Part shown: one piece after another, positions 26,682 to 34,972 of the stretch
Position numbering within the stretch: the first letter of the stretch is position 1
Layout: each line of letters begins with the position of its first letter
DNA from: CAYRES01 sp964423425
Lineage (GTDB): Bacteria; Actinomycetota; Thermoleophilia; RBG-16-64-13
Direction: 5' to 3'
Assembly: GCA_964423425.1 (NCBI GenBank)
Contig: CAYRES010000013.1
Span: forward strand, 1 to 64,000
Length of the DNA: 64,000 nucleotides
Made by a program: the position numbers and the translations under genes
The notes under the pieces: generated by a model
Told to the model about the DNA's origin: nothing
The model's database searches: none
What the model saw: the letters and a program-made list of their open reading frames with translations, nothing else

Positions 26682-28667
26682 ATGCCGTCCGCAGACCGCA
26701 TTCGCAACGTGGCGATCATCGCCCACATCGACCATGGGAAGACCACGCTCATCGATTCCATCTTTCGGGAGGCGGGGGTTTTCCGGGAGCATCAGAGTGT
26801 CGATGAACGGGTGATGGACAGCCATGAGCTGGAACGAGAGCGTGGAATCACCATTCGCTCGAAACATTGCACGGTCACGTGGAAGGGCTACCTCATCAAC
26901 ATAATCGACACTCCCGGTCACGCCGACTTCTCCGGCGAGGTGGAGCGGGTGCTCTCCATGGTCGACTCTGTGCTTCTCTTGGTTGACGCGAATGAAGGTC
27001 CTATGCCCCAGACCCGCTATGTACTCTCGCGTTCGCTGAGGCTCGGGCTGCGGCCGATCGTAGTGATCAACAAGGTCGACCGCCCCCATGCGGATCCCCA
27101 CAGAGTGCTCGATGCGACGTTCGATCTGTTCCTCGAGCTGGGTGCAACCGACGAGCAGGCCGATTTTCCCGTGGTGTACGGTTCGGCGCTCGAGGGCTGG
27201 ATCGTGAGTGACCTCGAGCAGGACCCGCCTGAGGGCATGGAGGCCCTCTTTGAGACCATTGTCGCCGAGGTTCCTCCACCACTGGTCAACGTGGATGCTC
27301 CTTTCCGCATGCAGGTATCGACGCTCGCGTGGAGTGACTACCTGGGCCGCATAGGCTGCGGTCGAGTGATCGAGGGGTATCACCGCCGGGGCGAGGAGTT
27401 CACCCGCACCTCCACCCGCTGGAAGGGACTTGGACGCGGCACCGACGATTGGGAGCTTGTGGGACTGGAGCACGCTCGCTCCACACACCTGTGGGTCACT
27501 CGTGGTCTGGAGCGCCAGGAGGTGGAGGAGGTATCGGCCGGCGACATAGTGTGGATAACCGGTCCCAGTGATTTTGCCATCGGGGACACGCTCCATGCGG
27601 AGGGCTTGGGTGTGTCGGTGCTGGCTCCGCTCGAGATCGAGGAGCCCACTGTATCCATGCTCTTCCTCGTCAACACAGGCCCGTTCGCCGGGAACGAAGG
27701 CCGGGCTGTGACCCTCAGGCAGATCCGCGACCGGCTGGAACGGGAGCAGCGGGTGAACGTGGCTCTTCGGGTTGAGGACATCGGTCGGGCCGACGGTCTC
27801 AAGGTGTCGGGAAGGGGAGAGCTCCACCTCGCCATACTCATCGAAGAGATGCGCCGGGAGGGCATGGAACTCTGCGTGTCCCGCCCCGGGGTCATCACTC
27901 AAGTGGACGAAGATGGGGTCGTGTTGGAGCCCATGGAGCACCTCATCATCGACGTGCCGGAGGAATACCAGGGCATCGTGATCGAGAAGCTGGCGCAGCG
28001 TAAAGGCGAACTCCAGGCTGTGAACGATACCCGGACGGGAGTGATGCGTCTGGAGTTCAGCGTCCCGACGAGGGGTCTTATCGGCTATCGAAACGACTTC
28101 TTGACCGATACGCGCGGTCTGGGCATCATGTCATCACGTTTCGTGGGTTACGATTTGTGGTGCGGCGAGCTTGCCCGGTCCGAGCACGGCTCTCTGGTGA
28201 GTATGGAGACCGGCATCGCCACCGGGTATGCCCTCGAGAGCCTGCAGGCGCGGGGGGTGTTGTTCATCTCCCCCATGGACCGCGTGTATACAGGCATGAT
28301 CGTGGGAGAGCATTCGCGCCCGGACGACTTGGCCTGCAATCCCACGAGAAGCAAGAAGCTGGGCAACTACAGAGCTGAGACCAGAGAGATAGACGTGGGT
28401 CTGAAGGTGCCGCGCTCTATGAGCCTCGAGCCGGCGCTCGAGTGGATCGGTGAAGACGAACTGGTGGAAGTCACACCGAAGTCGGTGCGCGTGCGCAAGG
28501 CTGTGCTCGATGCCGAGGAGAGGAAGCGTCTCGGAAAGGCGGCGGCGGGGGGGGGGGGGGGGGGCCCCCCCCCCCCCCCGGGGGGGGGCGAGAGAGCTAA
28601 AAACCGGAACNNNNNNNNNNTGCTCGGGGGGGGGGGGGGGGCGCGGGGGCCCCGCCCCGCCGCCTGA
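26682..28667 (+). CDS. typA: Translational GTPase TypA/BipA (3' end corrupted by a gap)
   Basis: TypA is a ribosome-binding GTPase of the EF-G group, involved in ribosome assembly and stress growth. The product has G1 AHIDHGKTTL, switch region RGITIRSK, G3 DTPGHADF and G4 NKVD, then beta-barrel, EF-G III/V-like domains (KVSGRGELHLAILIEEMRRE) and the TypA C-terminal domain (PTRGLIGYRNDFLTDTRG). Family similarity runs to VRVRKAVLDAEERKRLGK near 28540, which is about where TypA normally ends. The remaining ~40 codons pass through G/C homopolymers and 10 Ns and are artefactual, so the true stop is unknown. A weak GAGAGG signal precedes the ATG. Confidence 0.9.
   Translation: MPSADRIRNVAIIAHIDHGKTTLIDSIFREAGVFREHQSVDERVMDSHELERERGITIRSKHCTVTWKGYLINIIDTPGHADFSGEVERVLSMVDSVLLLVDANEGPMPQTRYVLSRSLRLGLRPIVVINKVDRPHADPHRVLDATFDLFLELGATDEQADFPVVYGSALEGWIVSDLEQDPPEGMEALFETIVAEVPPPLVNVDAPFRMQVSTLAWSDYLGRIGCGRVIEGYHRRGEEFTRTSTRWKGLGRGTDDWELVGLEHARSTHLWVTRGLERQEVEEVSAGDIVWITGPSDFAIGDTLHAEGLGVSVLAPLEIEEPTVSMLFLVNTGPFAGNEGRAVTLRQIRDRLEREQRVNVALRVEDIGRADGLKVSGRGELHLAILIEEMRREGMELCVSRPGVITQVDEDGVVLEPMEHLIIDVPEEYQGIVIEKLAQRKGELQAVNDTRTGVMRLEFSVPTRGLIGYRNDFLTDTRGLGIMSSRFVGYDLWCGELARSEHGSLVSMETGIATGYALESLQARGVLFISPMDRVYTGMIVGEHSRPDDLACNPTRSKKLGNYRAETREIDVGLKVPRSMSLEPALEWIGEDELVEVTPKSVRVRKAVLDAEERKRLGKAAAGGGGGGPPPPPGGGERAKNRNXXXXLGGGGGARGPRPAA
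28547..28665. other. Assembly gap with homopolymer flanks
   Basis: A run of 18 G (28547-28564), 15 C (28565-28579) and 9 G (28580-28588) is followed by a short unique stretch, 10 Ns (28611-28620) and another long G-run up to about 28641. This looks like a scaffold join where sequencing or assembly failed, and the bases here should not be trusted. Linkage across it is an assembler inference. Confidence 0.9.
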
Positions 28668-28729
28668 GAGGCCGGAAGAAGCTCCAAGAAGGGAGCTCCA
28701 GAGATACGAGCCCGGAGAATACCGGGCTG

Positions 28730-28951
28730 CTATTCGCTTGGTTTGATGGTGTCCGTAAGCTTGTCGACCCACTCGTCGAGCTTGCGTTCGGCCTCTTGCT
28801 TCTCGTAGCCGTACCGTTCTTGGAGGGCCCCGGCCAGTCGCTCTCTGTTGCCCTCGCTCCTGGCCAAGTCGTCGTCGGTGAGTTCACCCCAAGCCTTCTT
28901 GGCCTCACCTTTCAGTTGGTCCCAGCGGCCACCAATCTCATCCCAGTTCAT
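28730..28951 (-). CDS. CsbD family stress protein
   Basis: A 73-residue, highly charged helical protein. It starts MNWDEIGGRWDQLKGEAKKA, the standard CsbD opening (hydrophobic-W-D-x-I-x-G-x-W-x-x-x-K-G), followed by WGELTDDDLARSEGNRERL, the second conserved half. CsbD proteins are general-stress-induced in Bacillus and of unknown mechanism. An AGGAGCG signal precedes the ATG. It lies just after the assembly gap. Confidence 0.93.
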   Translation of the reverse strand: MNWDEIGGRWDQLKGEAKKAWGELTDDDLARSEGNRERLAGALQERYGYEKQEAERKLDEWVDKLTDTIKPSE

Positions 28952-29079
28952 GAACGCTCCTCCTGGTCGCCCGCGTGACGGCGGACTCTTTCGGTGTGGG
29001 GGTTCTCTATCCCCCTACCCCTTGCAGAGGAATCGGAAACCGGAGTCTATCGAGGAGCATCTGCCGAGCCGAACCTGTC

Positions 29080-29811
29080 TCAGAGCTGAGCGAGAGCCTC
29101 CCGGCCGCGAAACGGGTCAAACTCACCCAGGATCTCGGCGACTTTGTGGAAGTCGAGGAGGAACTCCTTCTCTGCACATCTTTTCGCAGACTCATCGGTG
29201 AGAGCAAGGACGCGGAGGGGATCGGCTGTGACCAACACGGTAGGAACGAACCCGGGGTGGAACAGCCTTTGATGGGAAACCTCAGGGTCGACGTCCTGCC
29301 CCAGCACCACCTCGGCTGCGAACTCTCCGAGGCAGAGGACAACTTCGGGCTTTACCACGGCAATCTCCGCGTGCAGCAGCCGGCGGCAGGCTTCCACCGC
29401 TGCCTGGTGGACTTCTGCACCACCACACCCTTCGCTGCCTGCCGGCCTCGCGTGGCCGTTGCTGATTCCCTGCAGGCAGTGCTTGACGGCGTTGGTGAAG
29501 TACACGTCGGGAAGCCCAAGCCCCGTGCGCCTCAGGTTGTCTTCGAGGAGGACTCGCACGGATCCCACGAAGGGTTCTCTCTCAGCGACACCCTCTGGAC
29601 TCGGGGTGCCGCCCACGATCATGAGACGGGCAGAGGCGGGACCGGACCCGGGAACCGCTGGGCCTATCTCGTGGGGGGGATGGCAATCCCTGCAATGTGC
29701 GATGCACTCCCGGACCAAGGAGAGCAGGGTCTCCGGAGAATGTGCGCCCGGTTTCTTCAGTTTCTCCTCAAGGAGCGTGCGTGTGTCGCGGATCTCATCG
29801 CTCGGGGTCAT
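29080..29811 (-). CDS. Divergent uracil-DNA glycosylase superfamily protein
   Basis: A 243-residue relative of the Fe-S uracil-DNA glycosylases (families 4/5). Four cysteines fit the 4Fe-4S site: C40, C43, C112 (NAVKHC) and C142 (EACRRLL). The segment EPFVGSVRVLLEDNL corresponds to the conserved GxPFVGxxGxLL helix and TNAVK to its partner strand. The catalytic loop normally written GEAPG reads GGTPSPE, and the normally His-Pro motif near the C-terminus reads TADPLRVLA, so activity on uracil is doubtful. It is 17 bp after the SPFH gene on the same strand and may be cotranscribed. Confidence 0.75.
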   Translation of the reverse strand: MTPSDEIRDTRTLLEEKLKKPGAHSPETLLSLVRECIAHCRDCHPPHEIGPAVPGSGPASARLMIVGGTPSPEGVAEREPFVGSVRVLLEDNLRRTGLGLPDVYFTNAVKHCLQGISNGHARPAGSEGCGGAEVHQAAVEACRRLLHAEIAVVKPEVVLCLGEFAAEVVLGQDVDPEVSHQRLFHPGFVPTVLVTADPLRVLALTDESAKRCAEKEFLLDFHKVAEILGEFDPFRGREALAQL

Positions 29812-29828
29812 GTGCTGTTCCTTGATCG

Positions 29829-30725
29829 CTACTTCCTCACTGGTGTCCTTGAAGGTCTTGGCCCGGAAGGTGCGACAGGCACTACTCCGGCCAACTCACC
29901 GATGACGTTGACGAGTTCTGCATCGCCGGGAACCACCACCTTGGCATTCTGGTACAGGGCTCGTTCCACCGCTTCAAGTTTCCGGAGCAGTTGGGCGTTT
30001 CCGATGAAGTACTCATTGGCGGCCTCGTTGACGAGCTTGATGGCGAGGGCCTCCCCTTCAGCTGCGAGTATCTTCGCCTGCTTGACACCCTCGGCCTTCT
30101 TGATTTCCGCCCGCCGTTGCCCGTCGGCCTGCGTCTCCACCGCGGTGGCAAAATCGATGGCCGCGATCTTCTCGTTCTCGGCTTTCACTACCTTGTTCAT
30201 AGTCTCCTGGACGTCGGCGGGAGGGTCGATCTCTTTGAGTTCCGTCCGGAGTATCTCGATGCCCCAGCTGGAGGTCTCCTGCTTGAGGGTGGCGCGGAGC
30301 TCTTCGTTGATCTTGCCCCGCTCACTGTTCGCGGACTTCAGTGTGAGGGTGCCGATGATGTTTCTGAGGGTGGTTCTCGCGAGGTTGACTATTTGGAACT
30401 GGTAGGCGGCGACGTTGTATTGGGATGCCTTCACGCTCTCCTCGTCCGCTTTCACCTTCAGATAGACCTGGGCGTCGACCTTGGCGTTCAGGTTGTCGTT
30501 GGTGATGATGGTTTGAGGCGCCGCCTCCACCAAGGTCTCGCGAATATCGACTTGGAACATCCTCTCCACCAGCGGGATGATCAGGTGGAAGCCCGGCTCG
30601 GCGTACCTGTTGTACTTGCCGAAGCGTTCGACCAAGCCACGGTGCGTTGGGCGCACGATCCGGATGCCGAGCGCCACTATCACAATGACGACGACCACGG
30701 AGGGCACTATCACCAACCAGGTCAT
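29829..30725 (-). CDS. SPFH/Band 7 membrane protein (paraslipin-like)
   Basis: A 298-residue stomatin/prohibitin-like protein. It has one N-terminal transmembrane helix (residues about 3-22), then RIVRPTHRGLVERFGKYNRYAEPGFHLIIP, the classical opening of the SPFH domain. The domain extends to TELKEIDPPADVQETMNK, and then comes a long coiled-coil helix rich in Ala, Glu and Lys (ADGQRRAEIKKAEGVKQ). Such proteins oligomerise in membrane microdomains. The frame is open to 31067, but ATG at 30725 has an AAGGAG signal and the promoter below lies upstream of it. Confidence 0.93.
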   Translation of the reverse strand: MTWLVIVPSVVVVIVIVALGIRIVRPTHRGLVERFGKYNRYAEPGFHLIIPLVERMFQVDIRETLVEAAPQTIITNDNLNAKVDAQVYLKVKADEESVKASQYNVAAYQFQIVNLARTTLRNIIGTLTLKSANSERGKINEELRATLKQETSSWGIEILRTELKEIDPPADVQETMNKVVKAENEKIAAIDFATAVETQADGQRRAEIKKAEGVKQAKILAAEGEALAIKLVNEAANEYFIGNAQLLRKLEAVERALYQNAKVVVPGDAELVNVIGELAGVVPVAPSGPRPSRTPVRK

Positions 30726-30789
30726 GTGAGCTCCTTCCGCTGAGAGCGACGGGACGCGTGCGGCAGGCCGAGGGTTACGACTATCGCTC

Positions 30790-30818
30790 ATAGTAGAGCC
30801 AGACGAGGCCGGCGTCAA
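30790..30818 (-). promoter_or_regulatory. Putative SPFH gene promoter
   Basis: TTGACG (complement of 30813-30818) and TACTAT (complement of 30790-30795) are separated by 17 bp, close to the housekeeping consensus. The start point would be near 30783, about 57 nt before the ATG at 30725. The rest of the 304-bp gap 30726-31029 shows no gene I can support. Confidence 0.65.
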
Positions 30819-31029
30819 AGAGACCCTCCTGTCCGGACACGCGGCCCGAAATGGTGAGGGGCCGCTCACCGGATGAGGCGTCGGAGGCGCTCCGGTATGC
30901 TCCGATCCCCACGAAGACCAAAGGAGAGTCCCGGAGCGATCACGTCCGGCACTGTGGTTTCGAGGTCTCACTGGAGGTCTACCCGGTTGGATGGCCTGCC
31001 GCCGCCACCGGTGTTGCCCGCCGGTTTCG

Positions 31030-32010
31030 TCAGCCTTCTTCCACCGGCACCGGCACGGTGTCCGCAATGTCGGCGATGATGTGCTCGGCTGTATGCTCGC
31101 GAAGCCTGGCTTCGGTCTTCGGGATGAGGCGATGAGCGAGAGTCGGTACCGCGAGGTGCTTCACGTCGTCGGGCAGGACATGCCGGCGCCCCCGAATGGC
31201 TGCGAGTGCCTGCGCGGCTCGGTGGAGGGCGAGAGAGGCGCGAGGGCTTGCCCCCAACCGCACGTCGGCGTGGTCCCTGGTTGCGCGCACCAGACTTACC
31301 ATGTAGGCGCGGACGGAATCCTCCACGTACACGTGCCGGCACAGTTTGACGAGACCGAGCAGCTCGCCTGCGCCGGTCACGGCCTCCAGGTTGTCGAGTG
31401 GGTTCTCTTCTCGGAAGCGGGAAAGCACGGCGGTCTCCTCCTCCTCGGAGGGGTAGCCCATCTCCACACGAAGCAGGAAGCGATCGAGCTGGGCTTCGGG
31501 GAGAGGAAAGGTTCCCTCCAGCTCCACGGGGTTCTGGGTGGCCATCACCATGAAAGGCTGCGGAAGCTTCACCGTCTGCCGGTCCACGGTCACCTGTTGT
31601 TCCTGCATTGCTTCGAGGAGGGCCGATTGAGTACGTGGGGTGGCGCGGTTGATCTCGTCCACCAGGACGATGTTTGTCATGAGGGGGCCGGGCCGGAACT
31701 CGAAGGTGCCGGAAGCTTGGCTGTAGACCTCGATACCCGTGATGTCGGAGGGTAGGAGGTCGGGTGTGCACTGGATGCGGCGAAAGTCGCAGCCGAGCGA
31801 GCGAGCGAGCGAGCGGGCGAGTATGGTCTTGCCCACTCCGGGGACATCTTCAACCAACACGTTGCCCTCCGCGAGCAACGTCACCATCATGAGTTCGGTG
31901 ACGGCGCTCTTTCCCACGATGACCTTGCCCACGTTGCCGATGACTCGGTCAGCCACCGACTTGGTGCGAAGCGCCTCCTCCTCAGAAAGCTGCGTGGCCC
32001 GTGTATCCAT
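31030..32010 (-). CDS. MoxR family AAA+ ATPase
   Basis: A 326-residue chaperone-like ATPase. Walker A is VPGVGKTILARSLA, Walker B is NIVLVDEINRATPRTQSALL, and sensor 1 is FMVMATQNPVELEGTFPLPEAQLDRF, all typical of MoxR. The C-terminal lid domain ends with ARLREHTAEHI. Its start overlaps the DUF4129 stop by 29 bp. In many Actinomycetota this gene sits with DUF58 and DUF4129 genes, and the ATPase is thought to help assemble or activate a partner via a von Willebrand-like DUF58 protein. Confidence 0.95.
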   Translation of the reverse strand: MDTRATQLSEEEALRTKSVADRVIGNVGKVIVGKSAVTELMMVTLLAEGNVLVEDVPGVGKTILARSLARSLGCDFRRIQCTPDLLPSDITGIEVYSQASGTFEFRPGPLMTNIVLVDEINRATPRTQSALLEAMQEQQVTVDRQTVKLPQPFMVMATQNPVELEGTFPLPEAQLDRFLLRVEMGYPSEEEETAVLSRFREENPLDNLEAVTGAGELLGLVKLCRHVYVEDSVRAYMVSLVRATRDHADVRLGASPRASLALHRAAQALAAIRGRRHVLPDDVKHLAVPTLAHRLIPKTEARLREHTAEHIIADIADTVPVPVEEG

Positions 32011-33415
32011 GCTCCTCCGTCTCGCTGATCGGGGATGCAGCCCCGTGTCTCAGGCTGCGCCTGCTGTGTCTCAAGCGGTCGAGTTCTTCCCGCGTCGGTG
32101 GTTGCGCACCGTACTTCGCCCTCACATAGGCTTCGGTAAGGTGGGCTACCTCCGCTCGATGGCCCGGAAGGGCGGCCGCCAAGGTGTGCTGATACTCAAA
32201 GGGGGTCTGGGCGGCAAGGCGGGGAACACCCGACTCCGCCCCCCAGCGTAACATGTCGACGTAGAGGCGGCGTATGGTGGCCGTCTGAGGTGGCTCTCCC
32301 TGAGGCGTCCGGCGAAGCCGGGCACGCGAGAAGAGCCGGCCGAACCATGAGACCACCCGGCGCAGCAGCCGGGCAAGATCGGCCCGGAAGCCGCCGGAGA
32401 TCGACTCCATCTCCGCTCTGCCGTCTCCCGCCCTGCGCCGCATCCAGTCAAAGAGCTGGGAGGCGGCACGCCACAGGGCAAAAAGGACCAGTCCGGCGAA
32501 GAGAATGCCGTACACGATTCTGCCGGGTTTCACCAGCCATGCAGGAGGCCCGAGGGAGAAGCCCTCGCCCTCATCGGCCGGGAGTGGGGAGACGGTGGTG
32601 GGGGTCGGCATCGTCTCGGGGGAAGAGGTCGAGAACAACCCCGCGAGAACATCGAGGAGCCGTTCGAGTAGGTGCCACCCGGCGCGCATACCGCGGGCGA
32701 TGATCTGTGCCAGCTCCGGAACGAAGAAGGCCCCAGCGAAGAGTCCCAGGATGAGTATCAGGCCCACGCTGAGGAGGAGCATGCTCCACCAAGGCCCGCC
32801 GCCGAAGGAGAAGAGATAGCCGCCTCCGCCTTCGGTGCGCGAGGCGGCCGCCCCTATGAGGCCAAGTCCCACGAAGACCAAGGCCATACCAACCGACCAT
32901 GATTGGTCGAGCCCTGCGAGCTGTGCCAACAGCATGCTTGCGGCAAAGATGATGAGTCCGAATTGGAACCTCGCTACTACGGTGCCGAAGTCCTTGGGCA
33001 CGTGGGCAAGACGCACGCCCAGCCAGTAGAGCGGTCCGCCGGCCAGCACGACGAATACCGGCGGCTGCACACCATCCAGTATGGCGGCGAACGATGCGAG
33101 CACGTCGGCCGGCCAAGAGCTGTCGAAGAGAGCCGTCTGCGGATAGAGCACCACTTTCAAGAGAAGAAGCGTGAAGAGGGGCCACACGGCCCAGGTGAGC
33201 ACGCGGGCGGGGAGGCGGCTCACACCGGCGGCGTCAAGTCCCCGGCATAATGCGAAGGAGGCGAGGTACAGAATCAGCAAGGGGAAGATGGGCAGGGACG
33301 TGTCAAGAAGCGTGGCGGCCAAGGTGAGCAACACGAAGAGCCAGGCTAGCTCCATGCCGGAGAGGGCGACGGCCACAATGGTGTTTCGGAGTCGCACCTG
33401 TGTGCTGCCGTCCAT
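31982..33415 (-). CDS. DUF4129 multi-pass membrane protein
   Basis: A 477-residue protein with about seven N-terminal to central transmembrane helices and a cytosolic C-terminal DUF4129 domain (RLYVDMLRWGAESGVPR, TPFEYQHTLAAALPGHRAEV, LTEAYVRAKYG). DUF4129 is often fused to a transglutaminase core, but none is seen here. The gene lies 2 bp after DUF58 and overlaps MoxR. Its function is unknown beyond membership of the MoxR-associated cassette. Confidence 0.85.
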   Translation of the reverse strand: MDGSTQVRLRNTIVAVALSGMELAWLFVLLTLAATLLDTSLPIFPLLILYLASFALCRGLDAAGVSRLPARVLTWAVWPLFTLLLLKVVLYPQTALFDSSWPADVLASFAAILDGVQPPVFVVLAGGPLYWLGVRLAHVPKDFGTVVARFQFGLIIFAASMLLAQLAGLDQSWSVGMALVFVGLGLIGAAASRTEGGGGYLFSFGGGPWWSMLLLSVGLILILGLFAGAFFVPELAQIIARGMRAGWHLLERLLDVLAGLFSTSSPETMPTPTTVSPLPADEGEGFSLGPPAWLVKPGRIVYGILFAGLVLFALWRAASQLFDWMRRRAGDGRAEMESISGGFRADLARLLRRVVSWFGRLFSRARLRRTPQGEPPQTATIRRLYVDMLRWGAESGVPRLAAQTPFEYQHTLAAALPGHRAEVAHLTEAYVRAKYGAQPPTREELDRLRHSRRSLRHGAASPISETEEHGYTGHAAF

Positions 33416-33417
33416 CG

Positions 33418-34707
33418 CTAGGCCACCCCTGTTTCTGTTACGACCACCCCGGGGTCACTCAACGCTGTGGAGCCGCCGATCTCCTCCGGGACGGTCCTCC
33501 GGTGGGGGTGCTCGCCTCGGGCCGGAGGGTATACTCGGTGCCAGCGAACACCGGCGGGCAGGGAATCGCTGTCGCCCCTCCCTGCCAGGAAGCCCATCAC
33601 CCGATGTCTCGTCCGCACGAGGTCGGCCATGAGCGCGTGGAGTGCCGGTGGTACCGAACCCACGACAAAGGCGAGCGTACCTCCGAAACCGAGCTCGATG
33701 CGCTCCCGCTCGTAGAACTCCGTGATGGGAGCGTCGACTTCGGCCGTCGTCTTGGCAAGCGCCTCGAGGAGGTAGGCGAGGCCTTCCGTTCCGCCGATGG
33801 GCGGAATACGAGCGGGCCGGCCCGTGTCGGCCAACCGTGTGTTGACGAACAGCCCGGTCTGCACCTTTCTCTCTGCGAGATACCGGCCTATCGATCCTGC
33901 GGTGCTGACCCCGAGTTCGAGAGACGTGCCGTCTTCGTCCGTGAAAGTGTCGACGGCGAGGAACATGGTGACCTTGAGGTCGGTGGTGAATTCGAAGAGC
34001 TTGACTTGGAGCGCGCGCCGGCGGGCGCTCGCTTTCCAGTGGATGCGGCGGGGGTTGTCACCTGGCTCGTACTCCCTCACGCCGGCGAGGCGCGAAGGGT
34101 CTTCGAAGATGTGGAGGTCTGGGGCTGCGTCACCAGTGTGGGCGAGAGAGGGAACGGCGAGTTCCGGAAGGTGGAAGAGGCGGGGGTAGACGATGATGTG
34201 GTCGCCGGTGGACTGCACGAGGGTGCGGGGATGAAGGCCGAAGATGTCTCCTGAAGTCACGGAGAGCGGACCCAGCGGGTAGTAGCCTCGTGTGGTGGCG
34301 GTCAACGTGTGTGTGAACACAGCCGCCGAATACCACAACAACGGCGTCTGCCGGACGACGGTGGCAACGCCGGGTTGCTCGGAGGGGCCTCCCTCGGTGG
34401 GGAGGAGGGCTGCGGGTATCTCATCCCGCACCTCCACCCACGGCAAGGGCAGCAGCTTGCGGTTGACCACTCGCAGTCTCATGGTGACCTGCTCGCCCGG
34501 GAATACCCGCGTCTCTTCGAGCTGTCGTTCCGCGTGGAGCGACCTGAGCGACAGAGAACTCCACAATTTGGTGAGGAGACCGGTCGACACCGCGAGTCCG
34601 AGAAGCACGGCAAGTGGTGTGTACCCGGCCCAAGCGGCAAGCGCCAGTGCGGCAAGACCTGCGATCAGTATAGGGGTGTTGAGAAGAGGACTTACGGGCC
34701 GGCTCAT
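33418..34707 (-). CDS. DUF58 domain protein
   Basis: A 429-residue protein with two N-terminal transmembrane helices, a beta-rich ectodomain-like middle and a C-terminal DUF58 domain. The key DUF58 signature is GVREYEPGDNPRRIHWKASAR, followed by a von Willebrand A-like stretch with VTMFLAVDTF. It is the first protein-coding gene of the DUF58-DUF4129-MoxR set; the only gene between it and the histidine kinase is a 28-codon ORF. The start at 34707 is followed by a short N-tail and the first helix. Confidence 0.9.
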   Translation of the reverse strand: MSRPVSPLLNTPILIAGLAALALAAWAGYTPLAVLLGLAVSTGLLTKLWSSLSLRSLHAERQLEETRVFPGEQVTMRLRVVNRKLLPLPWVEVRDEIPAALLPTEGGPSEQPGVATVVRQTPLLWYSAAVFTHTLTATTRGYYPLGPLSVTSGDIFGLHPRTLVQSTGDHIIVYPRLFHLPELAVPSLAHTGDAAPDLHIFEDPSRLAGVREYEPGDNPRRIHWKASARRRALQVKLFEFTTDLKVTMFLAVDTFTDEDGTSLELGVSTAGSIGRYLAERKVQTGLFVNTRLADTGRPARIPPIGGTEGLAYLLEALAKTTAEVDAPITEFYERERIELGFGGTLAFVVGSVPPALHALMADLVRTRHRVMGFLAGRGDSDSLPAGVRWHRVYPPARGEHPHRRTVPEEIGGSTALSDPGVVVTETGVA

Positions 34708-34752
34708 GCGGGTGTGATTCTAGCACTGCCGACGGTATCTGGAGGAGAAGGA

Positions 34753-34772
34753 GGGACGCCCGGAGGCGCCCC
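34753..34772 (-). terminator. Hairpin after the 28-codon ORF
   Basis: Arms at 34753-34760 and 34765-34772 form an 8-bp stem with a 4-nt loop. In minus-strand RNA the only imperfect pair is a G-U wobble, whereas plus-strand RNA would have an A-C mismatch, so the hairpin fits minus-strand transcription. A pyrimidine-rich tract (CUCCUUCUCCUCC) follows. It could end the small transcript or attenuate entry into DUF58. Confidence 0.5.
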
Positions 34773-34799
34773 TCGATCATACGCTTGTGTGTACTGACG

Positions 34800-34886
34800 T
34801 TAGGCGGCAGTTTCACGTCGTGCCGAGGACCGGCTTGGGGAGCCCCCGCAACAATGGGCCACCCGAGGGATCATGAATCTCTTCAT
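34800..34886 (-). CDS. 28-residue small ORF (possible leader peptide)
   Basis: The ORF starts MKRFMIPRVAHCC and ends at a TAA; it is Arg- and Ser-rich with a Cys pair (C12-C13). The product is unknown to me. Support for it as a gene comes from its surroundings: AAGGAGG is 5 nt before the ATG, an extended -10 sequence TGGTATGAT lies upstream, and a hairpin with a pyrimidine tract lies downstream. It could encode a leader peptide controlling the DUF58-DUF4129-MoxR operon or an independent small protein. No codon-conservation test was possible. Confidence 0.45.
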   Translation of the reverse strand: MKRFMIPRVAHCCGGSPSRSSARRETAA

Positions 34887-34915
34887 ACGCACCTCCTTGG
34901 GTTGGCAACACCTTA

Positions 34916-34943
34916 ATCATACCACAGAAACATATACCTGTGG
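34916..34943 (-). promoter_or_regulatory. Extended -10 promoter with an inverted repeat
   Basis: On the minus strand TGGTATGAT (34916-34924) is a good extended -10; no -35 consensus lies upstream. An inverted repeat, CCACAG at 34922-34927 and CTGTGG at 34938-34943 with 10 nt between, covers the spacer and -35 position. That is where a regulator would bind, so an operator is likely. It also lies just after the histidine kinase gene stop. Confidence 0.5.
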
Positions 34944-34972
34944 GGGTATCTAGCACTTTCGCACTGCCCACG

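Noticed and set aside
28547..28588. G/C palindrome as a G-quadruplex or terminator
   Set aside because: The long perfect homopolymers adjoin an N-gap and look like assembly artefacts.
30819..31029. Open frames between the SPFH and MoxR genes
   Set aside because: Low-complexity Arg/Pro-rich translations and no ribosome site; they read as shadows.
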